From DASYML01 sp036009045 (lineage in GTDB: Bacteria > Acidobacteriota > Blastocatellia > Pyrinomonadales > Pyrinomonadaceae), in contig DASYML010000243.1 in assembly GCA_036009045.1 (NCBI GenBank), forward strand, positions 1 through 22,433: a stretch of DNA of 22,433 nucleotides, written 5' to 3'. The position numbers and the translations under genes were made by a program. Position 1 is the first letter of the stretch. Each line of letters begins with the position of its first letter. Positions 1-7,203 of this stretch are shown in pieces. The notes below the pieces were generated by a model. It did not search any database. It was not told the DNA's origin and was given only the letters and a program-made list of their open reading frames with translations.

Positions 1-1
1 A

Positions 2-148
2 CTTTTGCGTGGCACGACCTATCTTTATGAAGAACCAACGGGGCGCGGACACGTCGTCCTCTTCGCCGAAGACCCCAACTTTCGCGGCTTCTGGCGTGCC
101 ACGACAAGGCTCTTCTTCAACTCATTTTTATTCCCCACGGCATTCTAA
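2..148 (+). CDS. C-terminal fragment of an M14 zinc-carboxypeptidase-like protein (5' end outside window)
   Basis: An open frame enters from the left edge and stops at TAA 146-148, leaving 48 residues. It reads ...GRGHVVLFAEDPNFRGFWR followed by ATTRLFFNSFLFPTAF. This G-x-G-x-V-x-L-F-x-(D/E)-D-P-N-F-R-G-F-W-R stretch, then a Leu/Phe/Asn-rich end, is the usual C-terminus of large secreted M14-family peptidase-like proteins of Acidobacteriota and Bacteroidota. The zinc-binding catalytic part would lie upstream and cannot be seen. A heptamer-array hairpin starts five bases after the stop and may end the transcript. The family call rests on the tail motif only. Confidence 0.55.
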   Translation, partial: LLRGTTYLYEEPTGRGHVVLFAEDPNFRGFWRATTRLFFNSFLFPTAF

Positions 149-152
149 AAAT

Positions 153-232
153 AGTCAGGAGTCATGAGTCAAAAGCCAAAGGCGAGTTCTTGTTTTGACT
201 CATGACTCCTGACTCCGAGACTCCTGACTCCG
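153..232. repeat. Heptamer-array hairpin (GACTCCT family)
   Basis: The arms at 153-174 and 193-214 are perfect 22-bp reverse complements built from copies of GACTCCT/GACTCAT. The loop is about 18 bases. A further copy pair continues at 215-232, so the right side carries more units than the left. It fills almost the whole gap between the M14 fragment and the SRPBCC gene and could act as a terminator for the former. Confidence 0.85.
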
Positions 233-246
233 ATAGAGGTGATTGA

Positions 247-729
247 GTGTTTACGATTAAGGCAGATTACAGCGAGCAAGTGGAACTGAAAACAAGTCTG
301 GAGCGGGCGCGAGAATTCTTCGCGGAGTTGCGCAATTTTGTCGAGTTGATGCCGGGCATCGAGAGCATCAAGAGCCAGGCGGGCGGCGGGAAGCTGTGGA
401 CCGTGAGCGCGGATGTCCCTTTGCTCGGCTCAATGCGCGCGGCCTTTCCACTGGCCCAGACGGAAGACCAGCCGGGACTTATCGAATGGTCTCCCGTGCC
501 CGGCGAGAAGAGTAATTTTCTGCGCTACATGGTGGAGTTTGAAGAGCGCGGCGCGCGGACTCTCTCGCGCATCGCGTTGCGCGTAGAGATGCGTCGCCAG
601 CAAGCCAAAGAGTTGCACATCATGGCGGGCTTCGTCGGCGAAGGCCGCATCAGCGCGGAGATGCAAAAGTATGTGACCGGGATGGTTAAGATTTTCCTCC
701 AACGCGCCCGCGCCAAACTGGAAGAATGA
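247..729 (+). CDS. SRPBCC (START/CoxG-like) domain protein
   Basis: A 160-residue protein starting at GTG 247, with AGAGGTG at 235-241 as ribosome-binding site and a stop codon immediately upstream in frame, which fixes the start. The sequence has the alternating beta pattern and C-terminal amphipathic helix (MQKYVTGMVKIFLQRARAKL, roughly 140-159) of the SRPBCC/polyketide-cyclase fold. The early segment LERAREFFAELRNFVELMPG matches the usual P-A-x-x-V-W-x-x-L-x-D-x-x-x-x-x-x-P-G layout. Members bind hydrophobic ligands. CoxG, a relative, assists molybdenum CO dehydrogenases, and a molybdenum hydroxylase cluster lies 8 kb away, but nothing in the sequence ties the two together. The soluble fold assignment is reasonable; the ligand is unknown. 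Confidence 0.7.
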   Translation: MFTIKADYSEQVELKTSLERAREFFAELRNFVELMPGIESIKSQAGGGKLWTVSADVPLLGSMRAAFPLAQTEDQPGLIEWSPVPGEKSNFLRYMVEFEERGARTLSRIALRVEMRRQQAKELHIMAGFVGEGRISAEMQKYVTGMVKIFLQRARAKLEE

Positions 730-766
730 AAGTTAAACGGAATCACCCGAAGGTTATGAGAGGTAA

Positions 767-938
767 TCACCCGAAGGGCAGCAGGGGCCTTCCGCTCATC
801 GCCTGCCAGAACAAAAGAGCCGTGACCGCCAGATAGAGCGCCGCGAAGCCTCCGACGCCATCCCGGCGCCAAGATTAAGAGCAGCCAGCCGGGCAGGACT
901 ACAGAGTTACAAATGCTGAAGAGTTGTTCGGGAGTCAT
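767..938 (-). pseudogene. Frameshifted remnant of a small membrane protein (ABA4/DUF4281-like N-terminus)
   Basis: Reading leftward from ATG 936-938, the frame gives MTPEQLFSICNSVVLPGWLL and LILAPGW, a start typical of the ABA4-like (DUF4281) membrane family. It then loses its hydrophobic character near 850. A shift of frame at about that point restores a membrane-like sequence, GFAALYLAVTALLFWQAM, which ends at TGA (767-769). Together about 55 residues of two hydrophobic segments are recoverable, far shorter than the family. A 13-bp word (AATCACCCGAAGG) is directly repeated at 741-753 and 765-777, right at the truncated end, which would fit deletion or slippage. It may instead be two unrelated fragments. 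Confidence 0.4.
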
Positions 939-1037
939 AGTTTAACGAACGACGATTCGTCCCAAAAGGTTCTCACACACCTTTGCCCGTGTGAATCAAC
1001 GCCGATTATTTGCGCCCCGCAATCTCGCGCCTCAGTC

Positions 1038-1208
1038 GTGGTTCAATTTGGCTTGAGAGAGTATGAAAGCAGCGTTCACCACCGCAGACACAGAGAGCGC
1101 AGAGTCAGCACAGAGAGTTGAATGCTTATCTCTCTGCGTCCTCTGTGCGCTCTGTGTCTGCGGTGGTGAATCTCAATGACACATTCGCTCAAGATCAAAT
1201 TGAACCAC
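1038..1208. repeat. Nested inverted-repeat element (MITE-like, about 170 bp)
   Basis: The outer arms GTGGTTCAATTTGGCTTGAG (1038-1057) and its near-perfect complement at 1188-1208 enclose an inner inverted repeat. The inner arms are about 1077-1106 and 1142-1172, rich in ACAGAGAGCGCAGAG and CTCTGTGCGCTCTGTG words. The right outer arm ends exactly at the stop codon of the ABC ATPase gene (1208-1210). No ORF of its own is convincing. It occupies most of the gap 730-1207 that the 767-938 remnant does not explain. Confidence 0.75.
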
Positions 1209-2314
1209 TACCTGCGCGTCTTCATCCTTCCCACTTGCTTTTCACTCCGCAGGATGATGATGCGTGATGTGGGGAGCGTGACGGTGCAGGCGTCGCCCGC
1301 TTTGAGGCCGTCAGGGCTGAGAAGGAGCGCTTCAAGTTGGAGACCGTCAGCGTCGAGCCTGACGGTCGTGGTCGCACCCGCGAAGTTGATTTCACGAACG
1401 CGCGCGTGCAAGACGTTCTCGCCGCTCGCTTCAACATCGTTGAGGTGGACATGTTCAGGACGTATCGCCAGCGTGCAGGGTTGATTGATGGGGGCCAGCG
1501 CATCGCCCTGCGCGTGTGCCGTGAGGGTGTGGCCGCCTTCGAGCGTTTTGAATTTTGCGAGCGAGTCATGCATCGCGCTGAGGCGCATGACGCCGATCAG
1601 GTTGTTGCGTCCGAGGAAACGCGCGACCGCGAGTTGCGCCGGGCGCTCGTAGATTTCGCGCGGCGTTCCCGTTTGCAGGATGCGGCCCGCGTCCATCACG
1701 CTGATGCGGTCACAGAGAGCGTAAGCTTCCTCCTGGTCGTGCGTCACGTAGACGGCTGTGAGTCCGAGGCGTGCCACCAGTTCGCGCAACTCGCCGCGCG
1801 TCCCTTCTCTTAAGGCCACATCCAGATTTGAAAGCGGCTCGTCGAAGAGCAGCAACGCAGGCTCTATGGCGATGGCGCGGGCAATCGCCACGCGCTGTTG
1901 CTGCCCGCCCGAAAGTTCTCCAACACGTCTCGCTTGATAGCCCGGAAGCTGGACCAGCGCGAGCGCACCCGCAACGCGCTCGGACACTTCGGCCTTCGGG
2001 CGATGGCGCGCGCGCAAACCGAAGGCGACGTTTTCGTAAACGTTGAGATGAGGAAAAAGCGCGTAGTTTTGAAAGACCATGCCGAAGCCGCGCCGCTCCG
2101 GCGTCGAGCGAGTGATGTCGCGTCCATCGAATTCGATGATGCCACGGTCCGGTGTTTCGAGGCCCGCGATGATGCGCAGGGTCGTCGTCTTGCCGCAGCC
2201 GGAAGCACCGAGCAGCCCGAAGAATTCGCCGCGCTCGACCGAGAGGGAAACGTCCGCGACGGCGCTCGTCTCGCCGTAGCGTTTAGAGATATTCTGCAAA
2301 GTCAGAAAAGACAA
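1208..2314 (-). CDS. ABC transporter ATP-binding protein, CUT1/PotA-FbpC type with TOBE domain
   Basis: The ATPase of an importer of the spermidine/iron/sugar type. From the chosen start (368 residues): Walker A GASGCGKT at 36-43, Q-loop Gln82, signature LSGGQ at 134-138, Walker B LLLFDEP ending at 160 with SNLD after it, and switch His192 (VTHD). A TOBE-like beta domain occupies about 270-360. I chose TTG 2312-2314 (MSFLTLQNISKRYG...), which matches the family start and follows GAGGAG at 2326-2331. The frame is open to another TTG at 2347, but that would leave almost no leader after the TATAAT at 2362-2367. No permease or binding protein is adjacent, so the substrate is unknown. Confidence 0.88.
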   Translation of the reverse strand: MSFLTLQNISKRYGETSAVADVSLSVERGEFFGLLGASGCGKTTTLRIIAGLETPDRGIIEFDGRDITRSTPERRGFGMVFQNYALFPHLNVYENVAFGLRARHRPKAEVSERVAGALALVQLPGYQARRVGELSGGQQQRVAIARAIAIEPALLLFDEPLSNLDVALREGTRGELRELVARLGLTAVYVTHDQEEAYALCDRISVMDAGRILQTGTPREIYERPAQLAVARFLGRNNLIGVMRLSAMHDSLAKFKTLEGGHTLTAHAQGDALAPINQPCTLAIRPEHVHLNDVEASGENVLHARVREINFAGATTTVRLDADGLQLEALLLSPDGLKAGDACTVTLPTSRIIILRSEKQVGRMKTRR

Positions 2315-2361
2315 TCTGAGTTTTGCTCCTCGCCAGTGCTCAAACAAAAAAGCTGCCCGCG

Positions 2362-2367
2362 ATTATA
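2362..2367 (-). promoter_or_regulatory. Candidate -10 box of the ABC ATPase gene
   Basis: The minus strand reads TATAAT here, followed by the ATPase start about 48 bases downstream. The hexamer 17 bases further upstream (TCTCTT) is a poor -35, so this rests on a perfect -10 and sensible spacing only. Confidence 0.35.
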
Positions 2368-2549
2368 CGCGAAGCCACTGGCATAAGAGACCACTCGCCA
2401 GTACAATGAATGTTGGACCAATAATGACGGTGGGCTAAATACTATCAGGTCAATTCAAAGATACGCATCGGGCATTGAACGTGGGTTGCGCCGGGCGAAG
2501 GCGGAAGCGCGCTGGCGGCCCACCTCAAGTTGAGTTTGAAAGGAAATCT

Positions 2550-2810
2550 ATGGCGGCGAGTCTGAAGCGAAGAATGTTACGCGTGGGCGGTTGGGGCTTA
2601 GCCAAGCGTCTGATTAAACCGATTCCCATAGTCGGCTCAGTGTTCGCGGTCGGGCTGGCGGGCTACGAGATTAAAAAGAAGGGGTTGATACCCGGCGCGA
2701 TTCACGTCGGGCTGGATGTCACGCCGCTCGTCGGCACGGCCAAGGGTGTCGTCGAAATCTTCACAGGCGATCTGATTCCCGATAGGGATGCGCCAACGCG
2801 CGAACGCTAA
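2550..2810 (+). CDS. Small conserved hydrophobic protein of unknown function
   Basis: An 86-residue protein from ATG 2550, preceded by AAAGGAAA (2539-2546). The frame stays open to an ATG at 2475 but that start has no ribosome-binding site. A basic N-terminus (MAASLKRRM) is followed by two glycine-rich hydrophobic segments, PIPIVGSVFAVGLAGYEIKK and GAIHVGLDVTPLVGTAKGVV, each carrying a P-x-V-G motif, and the protein ends in an acidic GDLIPDRD tail. The two P-x-V-G segments look like an internal duplication forming two membrane-associated helices. I recognise the general pattern from other acidobacterial hypothetical proteins but know no function. Confidence 0.65.
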   Translation: MAASLKRRMLRVGGWGLAKRLIKPIPIVGSVFAVGLAGYEIKKKGLIPGAIHVGLDVTPLVGTAKGVVEIFTGDLIPDRDAPTRER

Positions 2811-2944
2811 TCCGTGGCTCGACTCTCTCATCAACATGAGCGAGTTGGGACGCGCGCGTGCGCGCAACCTGGGCACTTTATTTTTGGACCAAATTCTGTA
2901 ACCTCACTGTGCAATTGTACTAATACTTCTTAGGAGGCGACTCG

Positions 2945-3550
2945 ATGAAATTCAATCACACGACGTTCTTCAACGCGTACAGAGAGATTTATGGGAAGCT
3001 CAATCAAATACAGGTCTCGGGGATAGATAATATTCTCACGTATGTGGAGGCGGACAGCGACATGACGGACATCCGTTGGGCCGCTTACATGTTCGCCACC
3101 GTCAAGCATGAATGCGCGGACAAGTACCAGCCGATCACGGAGTATGGAGGGAAATCTTATTTCAATAAGTATGACGCGGGCACGCGCATTGGCAAGAACC
3201 TCGGCAACACGGTCCCCGGCGATGGCTATCTTTATCGCGGGCGCGGCTATGTGCAATTGACGGGAAGGGTCAACTACCAGAAAATGAGTGCGGCGCTCGC
3301 GCTCACCGGCTCAGATGATTTGATAGCCTACCCGGACCACGCCCTGCACCCTGATATTGCCTATCGCATTATGTCCTACGGGATGCGCATGGGGAGTTTC
3401 ACCACGAAGAAATTAAACGATTACATCAACGGGACAACCTGCGATTACATCAATGCCAGAAGAATTATCAACGGCACAGACAAGGCCACTCTCATCAAGG
3501 GTTACGCTGTGAATTTTGAATCCTGTCTGACCAACAGCCTTATCGGTTAA
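2945..3550 (+). CDS. Glycoside hydrolase family 19 chitinase/endolysin-like protein
   Basis: A 201-residue single-domain protein with a strong AGGAGG (2932-2937) seven bases before ATG. Family hallmarks are visible: AATVKHE-type motif with His55-Glu56 (candidate catalytic acid), ITEYGG with Glu66 (candidate base), the signature YRGRGYVQLTGR at 97-108, and NARRIINGTD at 170-179. GH19 enzymes cleave beta-1,4 links in chitin or peptidoglycan. There is no signal peptide and no wall-binding domain, the layout of phage endolysins or self-lysis enzymes released by a holin or by cell lysis. Its codons are more A/T-rich than those of its neighbours, and it lies beside a repeat element, so horizontal origin is plausible. 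No other phage gene is nearby. Confidence 0.82.
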   Translation: MKFNHTTFFNAYREIYGKLNQIQVSGIDNILTYVEADSDMTDIRWAAYMFATVKHECADKYQPITEYGGKSYFNKYDAGTRIGKNLGNTVPGDGYLYRGRGYVQLTGRVNYQKMSAALALTGSDDLIAYPDHALHPDIAYRIMSYGMRMGSFTTKKLNDYINGTTCDYINARRIINGTDKATLIKGYAVNFESCLTNSLIG

Positions 3551-3572
3551 GGGATTTCACCCGCCAGTGCGG

Positions 3573-3906
3573 AAGATTTAAACGCAAAGGTCGCAGAGAG
3601 GGAGAGAAGTATTTAGAGGCTCTCTGAAAAGCCGTCTGTGCCCTGAAAGGGCAACCTGTGAGAGCCGGGGGCAAGCTCGTAGAGCGTCGCCCACGGTGAC
3701 TGGTCCAGAATAGAAACCGACCCTGTAAGGGTCGCATTTCAACCTTGAGTGTGCGACCCCTTCAGGGTCGAATGATGTTGACGCGAGCAGACCGGGGCGC
3801 TGCCCCGGCTCTCATATGTATCCACTGACGTGGATCAGGTTAAAGGGTTTGCTCCGACCCTTCCGACATCCCTTGGCACACTTTGCGGTCTTTGCGTTTA
3901 AATCTT
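3573..3906. repeat. Composite inverted-repeat element, about 330 bp, with internal hairpins
   Basis: Terminal arms at 3573-3595 and 3884-3906 (core GATTTAAACGCAAAG and CTTTGCGTTTAAATC) are complementary over about 23 bases with two mismatches. Inside are a GCCCTGAAAGGGC hairpin near 3640, arms CGACCCTGTAAGGGTCGCA (3718-3736) and TGCGACCCCTTCAGGGTCG (3752-3770), and a CCGGGGCGCTGCCCCGG hairpin near 3792-3808. Short ORFs across it are low-complexity translations of the repeat. It fills the gap between the GH19 gene and gatA (3551-3941), and no protein gene is supported there. Confidence 0.75.
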
Positions 3907-3941
3907 TCGCGCTCTTCACACACTCTCAAACAAAAATCGCT

Positions 3942-5420
3942 CTAAGCGTTGGCAGCGTGTATGCGCGGGCGCGTGCTCAAGGGATGAGTTTGTTCGTAGG
4001 CATCTGCCAGACGTAGGAGCGAGGCTTCGGACCAGTGTGGCCCCAGCAGTTGTAAGCCTATCGGCAAGCCTTCCGTAGAGAGGCCGCAGGGAATGGAAAT
4101 GCCTGGGTTGCCCACCAGGTTCGCCGTGCAGGTGTAGATGTCGTTGAGGTACATCGAAAGCGGGTCGTCAACCTTCTCTCCGAGCATGAAGGCGGGCGTC
4201 GGCGTGGTCGGCATCGCGATGGCGTCGCACTTCGAGAAGGCCAGCCGGTAGTCTTCCCTGAGCAGCGTGCGGACCTGCTGGGCCTTGCGATAATATGCCT
4301 CGTAATAGCCGGACGAGAGCACGTAAGTTCCCAGCATGATGCGGCGTTTGACTTCCGCTCCGAAACCCTCGTCGCGCGTGCGCGTGTACATCTCGCGCAG
4401 CGTCTTCGCCTCCTCCGCGCGAAACCCGTAACGCACGCCGTCAAAGCGCGCGAGATTTGACGACGCTTCGGCGGTCGCGATGATGTAATAAGTAGCGATG
4501 GAATACTTGGAGTGCGGCAACTCTATCTCTACAATCAACGCGCCCATCTCTCTATAAGCTTCAATGGCGTTCAAGACTGCCTCGCGCACATCCTGGTCCA
4601 ATCCATCGCCCAGCAACGCGCGCGGCACTCCCAGACGCATGCCCTTCACATCTTTCGTGAGCGCCGCCACGTAATCCGGCACGGGCACATCCGCAGATGT
4701 CGCATCGTTCTCATCGCGCCCGGCCATGACGCCCAGCATCGCCGCCACGTCGCGGCTCGTGCGTCCGAAGACGGCCACGTTGTCGAGCGACGAGGCGAAG
4801 GCCACCAGACCATAACGAGAGAGACGCCCATACGTCGGCTTGAGACCGGCGATGCCGCAGAGCGCCGCCGGTTGACGCACGGAGCCGCCCGTCTCAGACC
4901 CCAGCGCGGCGGGCACGATGCCAGCCGCCACCGCCGCCGCAGAGCCGCCGGAAGAGCCGCCGGGCACTCGCTCAAGGTCCCAGGGATTTCTGACTGGTCC
5001 AAAAGCGGAGTTCTCGTTGGACGACCCCATCGCAAACTCATCGCAGTTGGTCTTACCGATGATGATCGCTCCGGCTGCTTGCAGGCGTTCGATGACGGTC
5101 GCGTTGTATGGCGGATGATACTGGTCCAGAATACGCGAGCCGCAGGATGCTTGCAGCCCCTTCACGCAGATGTTGTCCTTGATGGCGACGGGCACGCCCG
5201 CCAGCGCCAACGGCGATTCTTTGACATCCTGTGCCAGCGCAGAGTCTATCTCTTCGGCACGCCTGAGAGCGCCCGCGCGGTCAATCTGAAGAAACGCGCC
5301 GAGCGTCTCGTTCAATCGTTCAGCGGCGTCAACCGAATATTCCGCGACCGCACGCGCCGTCATCTCGCCCCGCGCCATGCGCCCGCGCAGTTGTTCGATG
5401 TCATTAACAAAAAGAGTCAT
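3942..5420 (-). CDS. gatA: Asp-tRNA(Asn)/Glu-tRNA(Gln) amidotransferase subunit A
   Basis: A 492-residue amidase-signature protein, full length for GatA. It is the glutaminase subunit of GatCAB: it releases ammonia from glutamine or asparagine for transamidation of mischarged tRNA. The catalytic triad is visible: Lys81 in VAIKDNI, cis-Ser156 in PGGSSGGS, and nucleophile Ser180 in ETGGSVRQP. GKTNCDEFAMGSSNENSAFG (about 122-141) and LKPTYGRLSRYGLVAFASSLD are GatA-specific rather than general amidase features. It follows gatC by 95 bases, all of which are a repeat array. No Shine-Dalgarno is visible before the ATG. gatB is not in the window. Confidence 0.96.
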   Translation of the reverse strand: MTLFVNDIEQLRGRMARGEMTARAVAEYSVDAAERLNETLGAFLQIDRAGALRRAEEIDSALAQDVKESPLALAGVPVAIKDNICVKGLQASCGSRILDQYHPPYNATVIERLQAAGAIIIGKTNCDEFAMGSSNENSAFGPVRNPWDLERVPGGSSGGSAAAVAAGIVPAALGSETGGSVRQPAALCGIAGLKPTYGRLSRYGLVAFASSLDNVAVFGRTSRDVAAMLGVMAGRDENDATSADVPVPDYVAALTKDVKGMRLGVPRALLGDGLDQDVREAVLNAIEAYREMGALIVEIELPHSKYSIATYYIIATAEASSNLARFDGVRYGFRAEEAKTLREMYTRTRDEGFGAEVKRRIMLGTYVLSSGYYEAYYRKAQQVRTLLREDYRLAFSKCDAIAMPTTPTPAFMLGEKVDDPLSMYLNDIYTCTANLVGNPGISIPCGLSTEGLPIGLQLLGPHWSEASLLRLADAYEQTHPLSTRPRIHAANA

Positions 5421-5515
5421 AAAACAGTTTACAGTTTTGAGTTTTCGGTTTTCAGTTCAAGCAAAGCTTTGAGTTTTGAGTTTTCAGAAAGAAGCAAGTC
5501 GTCTTTTTCTGAAAA
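5421..5515. repeat. Heptamer array (CAGTTTT/GAGTTTT family) filling the gatC-gatA gap
   Basis: Tandem words CAGTTTT, GAGTTTT, CGGTTTT, CAGTTCA run from about 5432 and resume at 5470-5486. GTTTTCAGAAAGA (5480-5492) pairs with the stretch ending at 5515, making a hairpin just after the gatC stop. The array runs from the gatC stop codon to the gatA start codon, so the leader of gatA is repeat-derived. Confidence 0.75.
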
Positions 5516-5815
5516 CTACGAGAGCACTTTCGGGACGCGGAAATGGCCTGACGCGGCGTCGGGGGCCTGGTCCAGCGCGAGTTGCTGTCCGAGCGAGGGG
5601 CGCGTCACGTCTTCACGCGATGAATCTGTGCGCTCGCCCTCTGGCGTGAGGCCGCCCGTCGCCGCCTCGACCCGGCTCGTATCAAGCTCTTTGAGTTGTT
5701 CGACGTAGGCGATGATTTCCGCTATCTGCGGCGTGTACGCGTGCAGTTCCTCATCCGTGATTTCCAGGTGCGCGAGTTGCGCTATCTTTGCGATGTCCGA
5801 TTCTGTGATAGGCAT
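5516..5815 (-). CDS. gatC: Asp-tRNA(Asn)/Glu-tRNA(Gln) amidotransferase subunit C
   Basis: A 99-residue protein, normal GatC length, encoded directly before gatA. It wraps around the GatA-GatB interface and stabilises the complex. Family features: the N-terminal ITESDIAKIAQLAHLEITDEE helix pair, QIAEIIAYVEQLKELDTS in the middle, and the late TRPSLGQQLALDQAPDAASG-FRVPKVL belt, where R-x-D-x-x-x-x-S and A-P-(D/E)-x-x-x-x-x-F-x-V-P-x-V are diagnostic. It is probably co-transcribed with gatA. Confidence 0.95.
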   Translation of the reverse strand: MPITESDIAKIAQLAHLEITDEELHAYTPQIAEIIAYVEQLKELDTSRVEAATGGLTPEGERTDSSREDVTRPSLGQQLALDQAPDAASGHFRVPKVLS

Positions 5816-5857
5816 GACGGTTTTCAGAGTTCGATTATCAGCAATCAGTCAAAGTGT

Positions 5858-5941
5858 TCATGTCAGTCCCGCCTGCTTAAGCTGGGCGGGTTCTCATCTC
5901 AGCAATGACCCGCCCAGCTTAAGCAGGCGGGACTGGCATGA
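5858..5941. repeat. REP-like perfect hairpin, core TTAAGCTG
   Basis: The arms 5858-5891 and 5908-5941 pair over 34 bp with a single G-T wobble, with a loop of 16 bases. The border CATGTCAGT-N-CCGCCTGC and the inner GGGCGGG recur in the hairpin at 15992-16068, while the centre differs. It lies between dciA and gatC. Confidence 0.85.
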
Positions 5942-5983
5942 GTCGCTCTCAATTGTAAACAGCAATAAAAACTCAAAACTGAT

Positions 5984-6451
5984 TCATTCATTCTTGCGGC
6001 GGTCGAGGCAACTGCCTGCGGCGAGAAGGAAGCGGCGGCGTAAGTCGTCGTCTTTAATCGCACCGGCTGCCGCGAGCAGTTCGCCGGATGCCAGTTCAAG
6101 CGCGCGGCGTTCCTGATCCTCCCTGTCGGCTGCGCTGTGACGGGCCTTGCGCGCGGCGCGAACGGTCTTCGGGTCTATCCGAAATTCGATGTATGTGACC
6201 ACCGCCTGGCCCAGTAAAGAGTTGAGGCGGAAGAGCAGTTGCCCGCTCATCTTTTCGAGTTGCTTCTGCCAGGTCTGGTCCGTCACGGAGATGATGAGAG
6301 TTTTGCGATAGAGACGAAAGGGCACGGTCTGTTCGCATAGGGCCTCGCCCGCGACGCGTCTCCAGGCGACCATCGCGGCGGCCTCCATGACTTCTTCAGT
6401 CTCGCCAGCCGCGCGCAACAGCCTTGGCAATGCTCTCATTAAGTCTTCCAT
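5984..6451 (-). CDS. dciA: DUF721/DciA-family protein (replicative helicase loader type)
   Basis: A 155-residue protein with the DUF721 core at about 20-90: Trp30 in VAWRRVAGE, TVPFRLYRKTLIISV, Trp61 in QTWQKQLEKMSGQLL, and FRLNSLLG. DciA proteins load or activate the DnaB helicase in bacteria lacking DnaC/DnaI. The C-terminal half (about 100-155) is charged, rich in Arg/Ala/Glu, and probably helical or disordered, as is common in the family. It has no clear Shine-Dalgarno; ATTCACA/ATTCGCA/ATTCAAA heptamers run right up to the ATG. It is divergent from maf. The family call is firm; the helicase role is by analogy. Confidence 0.85.
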   Translation of the reverse strand: MEDLMRALPRLLRAAGETEEVMEAAAMVAWRRVAGEALCEQTVPFRLYRKTLIISVTDQTWQKQLEKMSGQLLFRLNSLLGQAVVTYIEFRIDPKTVRAARKARHSAADREDQERRALELASGELLAAAGAIKDDDLRRRFLLAAGSCLDRRKNE

Positions 6452-6455
6452 AAAA

Positions 6456-6553
6456 TTTGAATTGCGAATTGTGAATCGCGGATTGGAGAATGAAAGGGAG
6501 ACTGGCTAATTGTCTTCTGTCAATCTAAAATCCGAAATGCAAAATCCGAAATC
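6456..6553. repeat. Two heptamer arrays in the dciA-maf divergent region
   Basis: GAATTGC, GAATTGT, GAATCGC, GGATTGG occupy 6459-6486 next to the dciA start, and a second array AATCTAA, AATCCGA, AATGCAA, AATCCGA, AATCGAG runs from 6522 towards maf. The two are not clear complements of each other, so this site has arrays without an obvious hairpin. Promoters for both genes must lie within or between them. Confidence 0.65.
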
Positions 6554-6576
6554 GAGTTGAGAGTGTAAAGGATTAT

Positions 6577-7203
6577 ATGAGCGAGCCACAAGCGTCTAGC
6601 GCCACATCGGAGGACATCTTTGACGACAGGGAAAGATTAGTGCTGGCTTCGTCCAGCCCTCGTCGTGCGGAAATTTTGCGCGCGGTGGGCTGGCCCTTTG
6701 AAGTCTCTCCGGCCAACATCAGGGAAGAACGCGCGGCTGGCGAAAACGCCGTCGCTTATGTCGAACGGCTGGCGCGCGAGAAGGCGGAAGCGGCAGCAGC
6801 GCGTTACCCTGCGCGGCTGGTGCTCGGCGCGGACACGACTGTGGTGGTCGAAGAAGACGTGCTCGAAAAACCGCTCGATGAAGAGGACGCGCGGCGCATG
6901 CTGCGTCGCTTGAGCGGCAGATGGCACGAGGTCTTGACGGGCGTGGCGCTGGTGCGTGCGGGCGAAGCGTCGCGCCGCCTGGTCTCTCATGCGAGGACGG
7001 AAGTGCGCTTTGCTGAACTGTCGGACGCGGAAATCAACTGGTACGTGGCGAGCGGAGAGCCTCTGGGCAAGGCGGGCGCGTACGCCGTGCAGGGCCGCGC
7101 CTCGCTCTTCATAGAAGCGATTCGCGGCGAATACTGGAACGTCGTCGGCCTCCCCATCCAACTCGTCTACAGGCTGGCGCGGGAGATGAAGAAGAGAGAC
7201 TAG
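6577..7203 (+). CDS. maf: Maf-family nucleoside triphosphate pyrophosphatase (dTTP/UTP type)
   Basis: A 208-residue protein with AAAGGA at 6567-6572 before ATG. It hydrolyses non-canonical or excess nucleotides (dTTP, UTP and modified forms) to monophosphates. Motifs: LVLASSSPRRAEILR at 21-35 (phosphate-binding loop), GADTTVV at 84-90 with the catalytic Asp, EKPLDEEDARRML at 98-109, and GKAGAYAVQGRAS at 164-176, whose Gln fits the YhdE-like dTTP/UTP subgroup. It carries about 18 extra residues at the N-terminus compared with the family; the frame offers no better start with a ribosome-binding site. The TAG stop is also the first base triplet of the following repeat array. Confidence 0.93.
   Translation: MSEPQASSATSEDIFDDRERLVLASSSPRRAEILRAVGWPFEVSPANIREERAAGENAVAYVERLAREKAEAAAARYPARLVLGADTTVVVEEDVLEKPLDEEDARRMLRRLSGRWHEVLTGVALVRAGEASRRLVSHARTEVRFAELSDAEINWYVASGEPLGKAGAYAVQGRASLFIEAIRGEYWNVVGLPIQLVYRLAREMKKRD

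Noticed and set aside
2884..2935. Promoter for the GH19 gene (TTGGAC at 2884)
   Set aside because: No -10-like hexamer lies 16-18 bases downstream; TACTAAT is too far away.
3816..4016. 66-codon plus-strand ORF at the right end of the composite element
   Set aside because: It runs through the repeat and then antisense into gatA; a by-product of the element.
4512..5708. 398-codon plus-strand ORF over gatA and gatC
   Set aside because: It is antisense to two clear genes, rich in His/Arg/Ala, and has no family motif; a shadow of G+C-rich coding.
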